Assembly: GCA_033283265.1 (NCBI GenBank)
Contig: JAWMQN010000001.1
Span: 806,001 to 870,000 of the forward strand
DNA length: 64,000 nt
Source: Mangrovimicrobium sp033283265
GTDB lineage: Bacteria; Pseudomonadota; Gammaproteobacteria; Pseudomonadales; Halieaceae
Reading direction: 5' to 3'
Positions 1 through 9,265 of this stretch are shown in pieces; within the stretch, counting starts at the first letter, position 1; each line of letters opens with the position of its first letter. Under the pieces are notes generated by a model, which worked only from the letters and a program-made list of their open reading frames with translations, did no database searches and was not told where the DNA came from. A program made the translations under genes and the position numbers.

Positions 1-1290
1 CGCGTGGCCGCCGAACTTCTGGATCAGCTGCGGGTGCCGGGTAGCCACCGCGTCGAGCACATCGCGAATATGGATGCCGGGAATCGAACGGGCCGACCCC
101 TTGATGACCCCATCCTCGCCATCGGCGAACACGATGGTGGGCCGGTGCAGGCGATCCTTGATACGCGAGGCGAGAATGCCGATGACGCCCTGGTGCCAGC
201 CGCCCTCGTAGAGTGTTACCGCCAGCGGCGGTTCTTCCTCCGCCAGCTTGAATTCATCGAGCAGCTTCAGGGCCTGGGCCTGCATATCCTGTTCGATACT
301 GCGCCGATCCAGGTTGATCTGGTGTAAGCGGGACGCCAGCGTGCGAGCCGCAGCCCTGTCCTGCGCCAGCAGGCACTCTATGCCTACCGACATGTCATCC
401 AGCCGGCCCGCCGCGTTGACCCGCGGCCCCACGGTGAAACCGAGATCGGTGGCGACCACACTGCGGTAGTTGCGTCCGGCCACTTCCAGCAGCGCGGCAA
501 TGCCCGGCATTGCCCGACCGGCGCGGATACGCGCCAGGCCGGCTTCCACCAGTATCCGGTTGTTCTGGTCCAGCGGCACCACGTCGGCCACCGTGCCGAG
601 CGCGACCAGGTCGGTGAGTTCGGCGAGGTTGGGTTCCCCCCGCCCCGCGAAGGCGCCGCGGCGGCGCAACTCTGCGCGCAGCGCAAGCATCAGGTAGAAC
701 ACCACGCCGACGCCCGCCAGGGCCTTGCTGGCAAAGCCGCAGCCGGGCTGGTTCGGGTTGACGATGACATCGGCCCGGGGCAGCTCGGTCCCGGCGAGGT
801 GGTGGTCGGTGATCAGCGTGGCGATCCCGGCGTCGCGGGCGGCGGCAACGCCGTCGATACTGGAAATGCCGTTGTCCACGGTCAGCAGCAGGTCGGGAAA
901 TTGCCCGCGCAGTGCCAGCGCGACGATCTCCGGGGTCAGGCCGTAACCGTACTCGAAGCGGTTGGGGACGATGTAACTGACCCGCCCTGCCCCGAGTTCG
1001 CGCAGTGCGGTCATGGCCAGTGCGGTACTGGTTGCCCCGTCGGCATCGTAGTCGCCGACGATGAGAATGTGCTGGCCGGCGGCAATCGCATCGGCGAGCA
1101 GGGCCGCGCCCTGCTCCGCACCAGTCAGCGAGCCCGGAGGCAGGAGGCGCTTGAGGGAGAGGTCCAGTTCATCCGCCGCGCTGACACCCCGGCTGGCGTA
1201 AATCCCGGCGAGCAGCGACGAGACACCGCTACGGGACAGCTGCGAGGCGGACTCGGCCTGTGACGGGCGGCGGCGAATCAGCCTCGGCAT
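1..1290 (-). CDS. recJ: Single-stranded-DNA-specific exonuclease RecJ (5' part only; cut by window edge)
   Basis: RecJ degrades single-stranded DNA 5' to 3' in recombinational repair and mismatch repair. The first 430 residues are present and the C-terminus lies outside the window. The DHH phosphoesterase signature is clear: GDYDADG at residues 79-85, TVDNG near 138-141 and TDHH at 161-164, which bind the two metal ions. A later GPRVNAAGR stretch fits the start of the DHHA1 half. The ATG at 1288-1290 starts 11 bases after the thrC stop, so it is probably co-transcribed with thrC and hom. The same hom-thrC-recJ order is common in pseudomonads and relatives. Nothing is broken in the visible part. 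Confidence 0.95.
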   Translation of the reverse strand, partial: MPRLIRRRPSQAESASQLSRSGVSSLLAGIYASRGVSAADELDLSLKRLLPPGSLTGAEQGAALLADAIAAGQHILIVGDYDADGATSTALAMTALRELGAGRVSYIVPNRFEYGYGLTPEIVALALRGQFPDLLLTVDNGISSIDGVAAARDAGIATLITDHHLAGTELPRADVIVNPNQPGCGFASKALAGVGVVFYLMLALRAELRRRGAFAGRGEPNLAELTDLVALGTVADVVPLDQNNRILVEAGLARIRAGRAMPGIAALLEVAGRNYRSVVATDLGFTVGPRVNAAGRLDDMSVGIECLLAQDRAAARTLASRLHQINLDRRSIEQDMQAQALKLLDEFKLAEEEPPLAVTLYEGGWHQGVIGILASRIKDRLHRPTIVFADGEDGVIKGSARSIPGIHIRDVLDAVATRHPQLIQKFGGHA

Positions 1291-1301
1291 GGGGCCGCCG
1301 C

Positions 1302-2699
1302 TCAGGCGCGGATATTGTCCGCCATGAAGGCCTGCACCGTGGCGAGCTCATTGGCGAGCACCTGGCAACGCTCCGGCCGATCGAAGAGGTCGCGCAGGTG
1401 CAGGGGCAGCCCGACTTCCTCGTCGATCCCCGCGCTGCGCACGGCGTCGGGGAACTTGGCCGGGTGCGCGGTAGCCAGGGTGACAACCGGCACGGCTTCA
1501 TCGATGCCCGCAGTCATCGCCGCGCGCACGCCGATGGCGCTGTGCGGGTCGAGCAGGTATTCGCACTGCTCCCAGGTCGCGGCAATCTGGGCACAGGTCT
1601 GCGCGTCGTCGACGCAGGCGCTGGAGAACAGTTCCCTGGCCCTGGCCATGGCGCTGTCGCTGAAGCTGATTTCGCCCTTGTCGAAACGCGCCATCAGGTC
1701 GGCGATGGCAGCGCCATCGCGATCATAGAGATCGAAAAGCAGGCGCTCGAAATTCGACGAGACGGTGATGTCCATACTCGGTGACAGCGTGTGCTCGAGC
1801 GACTGGCGCCGCATGGTGCTGGTGGTCAGCACCCGGTGCAGCACGTCGTTGCGGTTGGTGGCGATCACCAGGCGCTCCACCGGCAGGCCCATCCTGTGCG
1901 CCAGGTAACCGGCGAAGATATCGCCGAAGTTGCCGGTGGGCACGGAGAAGGCCACCTTGCGCGCCGGGGCGCCGAGTGCCACAGCGGCGTAGAAGTAGTA
2001 GACGATCTGGGCCATGATCCGCGCCCAGTTGATCGAGTTCACCGCAACCAGGCCGCGGTCCTCGGGAAGGAAAGCCCGGTTGGCAAAGCTCGCCTTGACC
2101 ATCGCCTGGCAGTCGTCGAAGTTGCCTTCCACCGCGATGTTGTGGATGTTGTCGCCGACCACCGTGGTCATCTGGCGGCGCTGCACTTCCGATACCCGCT
2201 GGTGCGGGTGCAGGATGAAGATGTCGATATTGCTGCAGCGCTTGCAGCCCTCGATGGCGGCGGAGCCGGTATCGCCGGAGGTCGCCCCCATGATCACCAC
2301 CTTGCGATGGCGGCGCTCGAGCACGTAGTCGAGCAGGCGCCCGAGCAACTGCAGGGCGAAGTCCTTGAAGGCCAGCGTCGGGCCGTGGAACAGCTCCAGC
2401 ACCCACTGGTTGTGATCCAGCTGCACCAGCGGCGCCACCGCGCTGTGGCGGAACTCGGCATAGGTGTCGTCGATGATGGCCTTGAGATCCGCAGCGGGAA
2501 TGCAGTCGTCGACGAAAGGCGTGATGATTTTCTGCGCCAGTGCGGGGTAGTCCATGCCCGCCATTGCCGCGATCTCCGCCGCGCTGAAGGTGGGCAGGGT
2601 TTCCGGCACGTAGAGACCGCCGTCGGAGGCGAGGCCGGTGAGGAGCACGTCCTCGAAATTGAGTGCGGGGGCCTGCCCGCGGGTACTGATGTATTTCAC
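1302..2699 (-). CDS. thrC: Threonine synthase
   Basis: This PLP enzyme converts O-phosphohomoserine to threonine, the last step of threonine synthesis, in the cytoplasm. The 465-residue protein has the usual length for the gammaproteobacterial long form. The N-terminus MKYISTRG is typical. The PLP lysine sits in HGPTLAFKDF (Lys112), and the phosphate-binding loop GATSGDTGSAA follows at about 138-148. It lies 42 bases after hom, which makes the precursor homoserine, and directly before recJ. The three genes are read in one direction and look like one transcript. Confidence 0.97.
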   Translation of the reverse strand: MKYISTRGQAPALNFEDVLLTGLASDGGLYVPETLPTFSAAEIAAMAGMDYPALAQKIITPFVDDCIPAADLKAIIDDTYAEFRHSAVAPLVQLDHNQWVLELFHGPTLAFKDFALQLLGRLLDYVLERRHRKVVIMGATSGDTGSAAIEGCKRCSNIDIFILHPHQRVSEVQRRQMTTVVGDNIHNIAVEGNFDDCQAMVKASFANRAFLPEDRGLVAVNSINWARIMAQIVYYFYAAVALGAPARKVAFSVPTGNFGDIFAGYLAHRMGLPVERLVIATNRNDVLHRVLTTSTMRRQSLEHTLSPSMDITVSSNFERLLFDLYDRDGAAIADLMARFDKGEISFSDSAMARARELFSSACVDDAQTCAQIAATWEQCEYLLDPHSAIGVRAAMTAGIDEAVPVVTLATAHPAKFPDAVRSAGIDEEVGLPLHLRDLFDRPERCQVLANELATVQAFMADNIRA

Positions 2700-2741
2700 T
2701 GTCTTACCTGTCTGGGTAACTGTCGGGGGCGATCGCCGGAC

Positions 2742-4055
2742 TCAGCCGTCCAGGGACTCCACCCGAATCCGTGTCACGTCGCCGGAGATACTGTCCAGCG
2801 CCTCGATGGCGGCGACCGCCTGGTCGACGCTGCCCTGGGCAGCGCGGTTGGTCAGCACGATCAGGGGGACCAGGGTCTCGCCCTCCGCCGGCGCCTTCTG
2901 GATCAGGGCTTCGATGCTGATGCCCTGGTCGCTGAAAATCGTCGCAATGCGCGAGAGCACGCCGGGCTTGTCCTGCGCCACCATGCGCAGGTACCAGGGC
3001 GTGACCACCTCGGTCATCGGCACGATGCGCACATCGCGCAGGTTGTCATTGTCGAAGCCCAGCGAGGGTACCCGGCAATCCTGACCGCCGGAAAGTGCCC
3101 GCGCCAGGTCGACGATATCCGCCACGACTGCGGACGCGGTGGGTTCCGCCCCGGCGCCGGCGCCGTAGTACATGGTCGGGCCGACCGCGTCGCCCTCGAC
3201 CAGCACCGCGTTCTTGACCCCGTTCACGTTGGCGATCAGCCGCTTCTCCGGGATCAGCGTGGGATGCACGCGCAGTTCGACACCGCCGCCGGTCTGCTTG
3301 GCAATGCCGAGATGCTTGATGCGGTAGCCGAGCTGTTCCGCGTACTCCATGTCCTGGGTGGTCAGCCTGGTGATGCCCTCGGTAAACACCGAGGAAAACT
3401 GCAGTGGCATGCCGAACGCCAGGGAGGCGAGGATCACCAGCTTGTGTGCGGCGTCGATGCCCTCGACGTCGAAAGTCGGGTCCGCCTCGGCATAGCCCAG
3501 GGCCTGGGCCTCCGCCAGCACGTCGGCAAAATCGCGACCCTTGTCGCGCATCTCGCTGAGAATGAAGTTGCCGGTACCATTGATGATGCCCGCCAACCAC
3601 TCGATGCGGTTGCCCGCCAGCCCTTCGCGCAGGGCCTTGATGATCGGGATACCACCGGCCACCGCCGCCTCGTAGCGGATGGTCACACCGCATTCGTCCG
3701 CCAGTGCAAACAACTCGTTGCCGAACTCCGCAATCAGGGCCTTGTTGGCGGTGACCACGTGCTTGCCGTTGCGCAGCGCGGTTTCCACCAGCTCCCTGGC
3801 TACGGTAGTGCCGCCAATCAGCTCGACCAGGACCTGCACTTTGGGGTCGTTGGCAACGGCGAAGATATCCCGGCTGACCCGGGTATTACCCAGTTCACAG
3901 GCCGGGTTATCGCGGCGCGCCCCGACATGCACGACTTCAACCGCGCAGCGTGCCCGGGCGGCGATCTCCGCACTGTTGCGGCTCAACACGTTGAAGGTGC
4001 CACTGCCTACCGTGCCGAGGCCACAGATTCCCACTTTTACTGATTGCGCGTTCAT
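2742..4055 (-). CDS. hom: Homoserine dehydrogenase with C-terminal ACT domain
   Basis: It reduces aspartate semialdehyde to homoserine, the branch point for threonine and methionine. The protein has 437 residues. The N-terminal Rossmann motif GLGTVGSG is at about 12-19. The homoserine dehydrogenase catalytic domain covers roughly 130-310. An ACT domain covers about 355-430 (AQDKPGVLSRIATIFSDQGI), the usual site of threonine feedback inhibition. It is a stand-alone enzyme without an aspartokinase part. It sits 36 bases after alaC and before thrC, consistent with an amino-acid biosynthesis operon. Confidence 0.97.
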   Translation of the reverse strand: MNAQSVKVGICGLGTVGSGTFNVLSRNSAEIAARARCAVEVVHVGARRDNPACELGNTRVSRDIFAVANDPKVQVLVELIGGTTVARELVETALRNGKHVVTANKALIAEFGNELFALADECGVTIRYEAAVAGGIPIIKALREGLAGNRIEWLAGIINGTGNFILSEMRDKGRDFADVLAEAQALGYAEADPTFDVEGIDAAHKLVILASLAFGMPLQFSSVFTEGITRLTTQDMEYAEQLGYRIKHLGIAKQTGGGVELRVHPTLIPEKRLIANVNGVKNAVLVEGDAVGPTMYYGAGAGAEPTASAVVADIVDLARALSGGQDCRVPSLGFDNDNLRDVRIVPMTEVVTPWYLRMVAQDKPGVLSRIATIFSDQGISIEALIQKAPAEGETLVPLIVLTNRAAQGSVDQAVAAIEALDSISGDVTRIRVESLDG

Positions 4056-4091
4056 ATCTGTCTACTTGTTTAGCGATGGATGGGCCCCGCC

Positions 4092-5282
4092 TCAGGCGAA
4101 GCCGTCGTTCTTGATCATCTTGCGGATACTGCGAATCGCCTGCCGTGTGCGGTGCTCGTTCTCGATCAGGCCGAAGCGCACGTAGCCCTCGCCGTACTCG
4201 CCGAAGCCGATACCCGGGGAGACTGCGACCTTGGCTTCCTGGAGCAGCTTCTTGCTGAATTCGATGGAGCCCATCTCGGCGTAAAACTCGGGGATTTTTG
4301 CCCACACGAACATCGTCGCCTTGGGCGGTGTGACCGGCCAGCCCGCGGCGTTCAGCCCGCTGCAGAGTACGTCCCGGCGCGACTGGTACATCTCGCGGAT
4401 TTCGCTGACGCAGCTCTGGTCGCCTTCCAGGGCCTTGATCGCGGCCACCTGGATCGGGGTGAACATACCGTAGTCGAGGTAGGACTTCATCCGCGCCAGG
4501 GCGCCGACCAGGGTCTTGTTGCCGCAGCAGAACCCGACCCGCCAGCCCGGCATGTTGTAGCTCTTCGACATGCTGAAGAACTCGACGGCAATTTCCCGCG
4601 CGCCCTCGACCTGCAGGATTGAGGGGGCGACGTAGCCGTCGTAACAGAGGTCGGCGTAGGCCAGGTCCTGGACGACCCAGATACTGTGCTCGCGGGCGAT
4701 CGCCACGACTTTTTCGTAGAAATCCAGCTCCACGCAGTGTGCCGTGGGGTTGGAGGGAAAGTTGAGCACCAGCATCTTGGGGCGTGGCCAGCTGGTCTGG
4801 ATAGCCTTTTCCAGTTCCTCGAAAAAGACGTTCTCGTTCTCGCCCATCGGCACGTGGCGAATATCCGCGCCGGAAATCACGAAGCCATAGGGATGGATCG
4901 GGTAGGAGGGGTTCGGCACCAGGACCGCGTCGCCGGGCCCGGTGGTCGCCAGGGCGAGGTGGGCCAGGCCCTCCTTCGAGCCGAGAGTGACGATCGCTTC
5001 CGTTTCCGGGTCGAGGGTGACGTCGTAGCGCTTCTGGTACCAGTCGCAGATCGCCTTGCGCAGGCGCGGGATGCCCTTGGACTGGGAGTAGCGGTGGGTG
5101 TCGCCGCGCTGGGCGGTTTCCACCAGTTTGTCGACAATGTGCTGCGGCGTGGGCTGGTCGGGGTTGCCCATACCAAAATCAATGATGTCCTCCCCCGCGG
5201 CGCGCGCCTTCTGTTTCAGCTCGCCGATAATGTTGAACACATAGGGAGGGAGGCGCGAAATGCGCCGGAATTGCTCGTCCAC
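4092..5282 (-). CDS. alaC: Alanine transaminase (AlaC-type class I/II aminotransferase)
   Basis: This is a PLP-dependent fold type I aminotransferase of 396 residues. The PLP lysine is in SMSKSYNMPGWRVGF (Lys240). The substrate and phosphate motifs NFPSNPTAH (about 174-182) and the GMGNPDQPTP stretch near the N-terminus match AlaC/YfdZ-like glutamate-pyruvate aminotransferases. It probably makes alanine from pyruvate and glutamate. An LL-diaminopimelate-aminotransferase-like role cannot be fully ruled out by eye. It is inserted between dsbC and hom, 36 bases before hom, so it is likely expressed with the threonine genes. Confidence 0.88.
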   Translation of the reverse strand: MDEQFRRISRLPPYVFNIIGELKQKARAAGEDIIDFGMGNPDQPTPQHIVDKLVETAQRGDTHRYSQSKGIPRLRKAICDWYQKRYDVTLDPETEAIVTLGSKEGLAHLALATTGPGDAVLVPNPSYPIHPYGFVISGADIRHVPMGENENVFFEELEKAIQTSWPRPKMLVLNFPSNPTAHCVELDFYEKVVAIAREHSIWVVQDLAYADLCYDGYVAPSILQVEGAREIAVEFFSMSKSYNMPGWRVGFCCGNKTLVGALARMKSYLDYGMFTPIQVAAIKALEGDQSCVSEIREMYQSRRDVLCSGLNAAGWPVTPPKATMFVWAKIPEFYAEMGSIEFSKKLLQEAKVAVSPGIGFGEYGEGYVRFGLIENEHRTRQAIRSIRKMIKNDGFA

Positions 5283-5396
5283 TTGGGTTTCTCTGTCCGC
5301 TCGCCCCGGAAGCCTCCGGGGCGCATTTAAAAGGTCGGAAACAGTAAGGTTTCTAGGTATTTATGTCAATGAGGACGGGCTGAATGGGGCCTGGAA

Positions 5397-6143
5397 TCAG
5401 TCCAGGCCGAGGTTCGCCAGAAGCTGGTCCACGGTCTGGTACCCGGGGATCAGGCGGCCGTCAGACAGGACCAGCGCAGGGGTGCCGCGCACGCCCATGC
5501 GCTGCCCCAGGTCGTAGTCCCGCTCCACCGGGTTGTTCTCACAGGTGGCGGGAGGGACGGACTCCTTGTTCTTCAGCCTGGTCAGTGTGCTCTGCTGGTC
5601 CTCCGAGCACCAGGCGGTAACCAGCAGGTCATAGGAGGCCGTGCCAAGACCCGCGCGGGGGAAGGCCAGGTAGCGCACTTCTATACCCCGCTTGTTGAGT
5701 TCGGGTACTTCCTTGTGCAATTTCTGGCAGTAGAAGCAGGTCACATCGGTGAAAACGGAAATGTACCCGCGGGTTTCGCCCTCGGCGGGGAAGACGATCA
5801 TGTCGGCGACATCCACCTCATCCAGCATCGCCTTGCGCTCGCCGTCCCGCTCACGCTCGGAGAGATTCACGAAGCCGCTCTCACCGACCTCATACAGGTC
5901 CCCGGCAATGAAATGCCTGCCGTCCTCGGTGGCGTAAACCCGCGGACCGTTCTCGAATTGCACCGCGTAGAGGCCGGGAATCTTGCTGCCCCCCACCGAT
6001 TCCACCTTGAGGTTGAGCTTGGGGTTATTGAGCGATGCAGTGAGCTTCTCGGCGACTTTGGCGTCCACCTGCTCCGCTGCGACCACGGTCGCCGATGCCA
6101 GGAGCGCAACGGCAGCAAGTACGCGATACAAGTGGCTAAACAT
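5397..6143 (-). CDS. dsbC: Periplasmic thiol:disulfide interchange protein DsbC
   Basis: DsbC is a periplasmic disulfide isomerase, kept reduced by DsbD. The 248-residue precursor starts with a signal peptide (about 1-23, cleavage after TVVAA). A dimerisation domain follows to about 85, then a thioredoxin-fold domain. The active site is Cys136-Phe-Tyr-Cys139 in the FTDVTC context, where CGYC is usual for DsbC. The cis-proline loop GTPALVLSDGRLIPGYQ is intact. It lies between xerD and alaC, the conserved xerD-dsbC order. The gap of 114 bases to alaC may hold a separate promoter for the amino-acid genes. Confidence 0.93.
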   Translation of the reverse strand: MFSHLYRVLAAVALLASATVVAAEQVDAKVAEKLTASLNNPKLNLKVESVGGSKIPGLYAVQFENGPRVYATEDGRHFIAGDLYEVGESGFVNLSERERDGERKAMLDEVDVADMIVFPAEGETRGYISVFTDVTCFYCQKLHKEVPELNKRGIEVRYLAFPRAGLGTASYDLLVTAWCSEDQQSTLTRLKNKESVPPATCENNPVERDYDLGQRMGVRGTPALVLSDGRLIPGYQTVDQLLANLGLD

Positions 6144-6227
6144 AAAAATTCCTCTATTGTCGCAACCGGCGTGGTACGCATCTGGCTGCTGTCCATGTTA
6201 ATGACCGCCTCTGTGGGCGGTAGTTCC

Positions 6228-7133
6228 TCAACCCCGCGGGTGGTGTTGCGCGTGGAGTTCCTGCATACGCTGCCGCGCCACGTGGGTATAGATCTGCGTG
6301 GTCGTCAGGTCGCTGTGCCCCAGCAGCATCTGCACCACCCTCAGGTCCGCACCGTGGTTGAGCAGGTGCGTCGCGAAAGCGTGCCGCAGCGTGTGCGGTG
6401 ACAACGGCTGGGTGATGTCGGCCCGGCGGGCGTAGATTTTAATACGATGCCAGAAGGTCTGGCGAGTCATCTCCCGGCCGCGCTTGCTGGGAAACACCAC
6501 ATCCGAGAGATTTCCGCGCAGCAGTTCACGCCGCGGCCCTGCCAGGTAGCGCTGCAACCAGGCCAGGGCTTCTTCCCCCATCGGTACCAGGCGCTCCTTG
6601 CTGCCTTTGCCAAACACCCTGACCACCCCCTGGTTGAGACTGACCTGGTTCAATTGCAGGCCGGTCAGTTCGCTCACCCGCAGGCCGCAGGCATAGAGAA
6701 GCTCCAGCATCGCCCGGTCGCGAAATTCGACCGGGTCGTCCAGGCTGGGCTCCTCCAGCAAGCGGTCGACCTGGGCTTCGGACAATGACTTGGGCAGGGG
6801 GCGGCCGAGCTTCGGGCTTTCCACGTCCAGGGTCGGGTCCACATGCACCCTGCCCTCGCGCAGGAGGTACTTGTAAAAGCCGCGCAGGCAGGAGAGGAAG
6901 CGCGCGGTTGAGCGCGGCGAGCTGCCCTGCCGCAAGCGCACGCCGAGATATTCCTGCAGGTCGTCGCGGCCAATGCGGGCCAGCGGGTTGCGGCGCGATT
7001 TGAGCAGCCACTGGTCGAACTGGCGCAGGTCGCGCCGGTAGCTGCCCAGGGTGTTATCGCTGAGCCCCTTTTCCATCCACATGGCGTCGATGAAGCGTTC
7101 GATATCGGGGTTTTCGGGCTGGTCGGATGACAT
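6228..7133 (-). CDS. xerD: Site-specific tyrosine recombinase XerD
   Basis: XerD acts with XerC at dif to resolve chromosome dimers, activated by FtsK. The 301-residue protein has the SAM-like N-terminal core-binding domain (about 10-95) and the catalytic domain. All catalytic residues are visible: Arg152 (CGLRVSELTGL), Lys near 176, His247 and Arg250 in SPHTLRH, His273 (LLGHSD) and the nucleophile Tyr282 (IYTHV). Its position next to dsbC is the normal chromosomal one, so this is the housekeeping recombinase and not a mobile-element integrase. Confidence 0.95.
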   Translation of the reverse strand: MSSDQPENPDIERFIDAMWMEKGLSDNTLGSYRRDLRQFDQWLLKSRRNPLARIGRDDLQEYLGVRLRQGSSPRSTARFLSCLRGFYKYLLREGRVHVDPTLDVESPKLGRPLPKSLSEAQVDRLLEEPSLDDPVEFRDRAMLELLYACGLRVSELTGLQLNQVSLNQGVVRVFGKGSKERLVPMGEEALAWLQRYLAGPRRELLRGNLSDVVFPSKRGREMTRQTFWHRIKIYARRADITQPLSPHTLRHAFATHLLNHGADLRVVQMLLGHSDLTTTQIYTHVARQRMQELHAQHHPRG

Positions 7134-7187
7134 GCGGGCTACAGTAGCACGGATTTATGTAAGTTCATGCGCCAACTTGCGGGCAAT

Positions 7188-7216
7188 AAAAAAGCGGCCA
7201 CACAGGCCGCCTTTTC
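7188..7216 (-). terminator. Intrinsic terminator after rplS
   Basis: On the minus strand a GCGGCC/GGCCGC stem (7194-7199 with 7205-7210) with a five-base loop is followed by TTTTTT. It lies 20 bases past the rplS stop and should end the rpsP-rimM-trmD-rplS transcript before xerD. Confidence 0.85.
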
Positions 7217-7236
7217 GAACAACTTGCTGATCGGGA

Positions 7237-7590
7237 TCAGCCGAGCTTTTCCTTGATCCGCGCTGCCTTGCCGGACAGTTCGCGCAGGTAGTACAGCTTG
7301 GCCTGGCGCACGTCGCCGCGACGCTTGACGGAGATGCTCTCGACCAACGGGCTGAAGGTCTGGAAAGTACGCTCTACGCCCACGCCGTGGGAGATCTTGC
7401 GCACGGTGAAGGCGGAGTTCAGGCCGCGGTTACGCTTGCCGATTACCACACCTTCGAAAGCCTGCAGACGCTCGCGCTCGCCTTCCTTTACCTTGACCTG
7501 CACAACCACGGTGTCACCGGGGCTGAACTCGGCCAGCTCTTTTTGCATCTGTTCAGCGTCAAGCTGGGAAATGATCTTGTTGGTGCTCAT
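7237..7590 (-). CDS. rplS: 50S ribosomal protein L19
   Basis: L19 is a large-subunit protein at the 30S-50S interface. The 117-residue sequence has the family features: GDTVVVQVKVKEG, GVVIGKRNRGLNSAFTVRK and a final LYYLRELSGKAARIKEKL helix. It is the last gene of the rpsP-rimM-trmD-rplS operon, 40 bases after trmD, and is followed by a strong intrinsic terminator. Confidence 0.98.
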   Translation of the reverse strand: MSTNKIISQLDAEQMQKELAEFSPGDTVVVQVKVKEGERERLQAFEGVVIGKRNRGLNSAFTVRKISHGVGVERTFQTFSPLVESISVKRRGDVRQAKLYYLRELSGKAARIKEKLG

Positions 7591-7630
7591 GGTGCGCTCC
7601 TGTTGAAATTCAATGCAGCTTCACAGCTGG

Positions 7631-8383
7631 CTATTCAGTGTCTGTTAATCCACGTTCGCGGAGGTACTCCGCCAACAACTCGTCTTCCTCGGCCGTCATG
7701 GCCCTGCCCTCGAGCAGATCCGGGCGCCGTTCGTAGGTTCTGCCCAGTGCCTGCTTGAGGCGCCAGCGGCGAATCCACTCGTGGTTGCCGCTGAGTAATA
7801 CTTCCGGTACCGCCCTGCCCTCGTAGACCTCGGGCCGGGTGTAGTGCGGGCAGTCCAGCAGGCCGTCGGCGAAGGAATCTTCCTGCGCGGACGCCTCGTG
7901 ACCCAGCACCCCGGGCAACTGGCGCGTCACCGTGTCGATGACCACCATCGCGGCGAGTTCCCCGCCGCTCAGTACGTAATCGCCGATGGACAGCTCCTCG
8001 TCCACCTCGGCCTCGATCAGTCGCTCGTCGACGCCTTCGTAGCGCCCCGCGACCAGCACCAGGCCGGGCTCTTCGGCAAGGCTGGCTGCCATGGCATGAT
8101 CCAGCCGTTTGCCCTGCGGCGAGAGGTAGACCACTTTCGCGCCCTCTCCCGCAGCGCTCCTTGCGTCGTCGATCGCCCGACGCAGGGTGTCGATCTTCAT
8201 CAGCATGCCGGGGCCGCCGCCGTAGGGCCGGTCGTCCACCGTGCGATGCCGGTCAGTGGCGTAGTCCCGCGGGTTGCTGTGGCTGATGGCCACCAGCCCC
8301 TGGCTCACCGCCCTGCCGGTCACGCCGTGCTCGCTGACTGCGGCGAACATTTCCGGGAACAGGCTGACAATTGCGAAATGCAT
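7631..8383 (-). CDS. trmD: tRNA (guanine37-N1)-methyltransferase TrmD
   Basis: TrmD uses S-adenosylmethionine to methylate G37 of tRNAs reading CNN codons and prevents frameshifting. The 250-residue protein has the SPOUT trefoil-knot motifs: LVLVAGRYEGVDERLIE, then SIGDYVLSGGELAAMVVIDTV near 130-150 and the GVLGHEASAQEDSF loop. It lies 49 bases after rimM within the ribosomal operon. No irregularity was seen. Confidence 0.98.
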   Translation of the reverse strand: MHFAIVSLFPEMFAAVSEHGVTGRAVSQGLVAISHSNPRDYATDRHRTVDDRPYGGGPGMLMKIDTLRRAIDDARSAAGEGAKVVYLSPQGKRLDHAMAASLAEEPGLVLVAGRYEGVDERLIEAEVDEELSIGDYVLSGGELAAMVVIDTVTRQLPGVLGHEASAQEDSFADGLLDCPHYTRPEVYEGRAVPEVLLSGNHEWIRRWRLKQALGRTYERRPDLLEGRAMTAEEDELLAEYLRERGLTDTE

Positions 8384-8432
8384 CTGTAAACCTGTGCTTC
8401 CCTCGTTCGCTCGCCGGGCGAGCTACTGCAAT

Positions 8433-8990
8433 TCAATCGTCGATGTACCAGTCGACTTCCATGCGGCTGCGGTCGATATCCACCGAAGCCACGGTAGCGC
8501 CGGGCAGATAGGGAACAAGGCGCTCCCTGTCATCGATACTGCCCTCGCTGGCCTTCACTACCAGCACGTCGTTGCTGCCGGTCTCGAGCAGGTAGTCCAC
8601 CCGCCCCAGCAGCACGCGTTCCGCGCTGCTCCCCGGCTCCCTGGCCCAGACTTCGAGGCCCTCGAGCTGGTGCCAGTAATAATCGCCTTCTTCGAGGTCC
8701 GGCAGCTTTTCCGCGCCGACCAGGATTTCCAGCCCGCGGTAGGACTCCGCCAGATCGCGATCGTCCACCCCGCGTATGTGGGCAACCATGCCCTTGCCGT
8801 GGCGCTTCCACTCATCGAAGTGGACGGGCAACGCCTGGTTCCTGTTGCCCCTGCCCCGCAGCGTCCACTCACCGAAGTCGAACAGATTCTCTTCCGGCGA
8901 AGTGTAGGAGTGTATTTTTACCCAGCCCTTGATGCCGTACACGCCGGTGATCTTACCGGCTGTCAGCGCGCTGGATCCGGACCCACCCAT
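8433..8990 (-). CDS. rimM: 16S rRNA processing protein RimM
   Basis: RimM binds ribosomal protein S19 and helps mature the 30S head. The 185-residue protein shows the N-terminal RimM barrel (AGKITGVYGIKGWVKIHSYT) and a C-terminal PRC-barrel (GRVDYLLETGSNDVLVVK to ending PGATVASVDIDRSRMEVDW). It lies 23 bases after rpsP and before trmD, the standard order. Confidence 0.96.
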   Translation of the reverse strand: MGGSGSSALTAGKITGVYGIKGWVKIHSYTSPEENLFDFGEWTLRGRGNRNQALPVHFDEWKRHGKGMVAHIRGVDDRDLAESYRGLEILVGAEKLPDLEEGDYYWHQLEGLEVWAREPGSSAERVLLGRVDYLLETGSNDVLVVKASEGSIDDRERLVPYLPGATVASVDIDRSRMEVDWYIDD

Positions 8991-9013
8991 CGAAGACCGG
9001 TCGCGCAGGTCGC

Positions 9014-9265
9014 TTAGGCAGCGGCTGCGGAAGCTTCCTTGACCAGCTTGGCAACACGCTCGGACAGCTGCGCGCCCTGGCCCTGCCAGTAGGCAACGCG
9101 GTCCGCGTCAACGCGCAGGCGCTCTTCCTGGCCGCGGGCGACGGGGTTGAAGAAACCCACGCGCTCGATGAAACGGCCGTTGCGTGCGGTGCGGTGATCC
9201 GCCACGGTCAGGTGATAAAAGGGGCGCTTCTTGGAACCGCCACGTGCAAGTCGAATTGTTACCAT
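9014..9265 (-). CDS. rpsP: 30S ribosomal protein S16
   Basis: S16 is an early-assembly 30S protein. From the ATG at 9263-9265 the protein has 83 residues (MVTIRLARGGSKKRPFYHL), the normal length. The reading frame stays open upstream, but that 33-residue extension has no counterpart in the family, so I chose the internal ATG. First gene of the rpsP-rimM-trmD-rplS operon. The promoter should lie in the 166-base gap to ffh. Confidence 0.97.
   Translation of the reverse strand: MVTIRLARGGSKKRPFYHLTVADHRTARNGRFIERVGFFNPVARGQEERLRVDADRVAYWQGQGAQLSERVAKLVKEASAAAA

Noticed and set aside
1791..4043. Long open frame of 750 codons on the plus strand
   Set aside because: Antisense to thrC and hom, which are unmistakable. 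It is a high-GC shadow frame with low-complexity composition and no domain.
6228..7133. Tyrosine recombinase as a sign of a mobile element
   Set aside because: Context next to dsbC and full XerD-type sequence show it is the chromosomal dimer-resolution enzyme.
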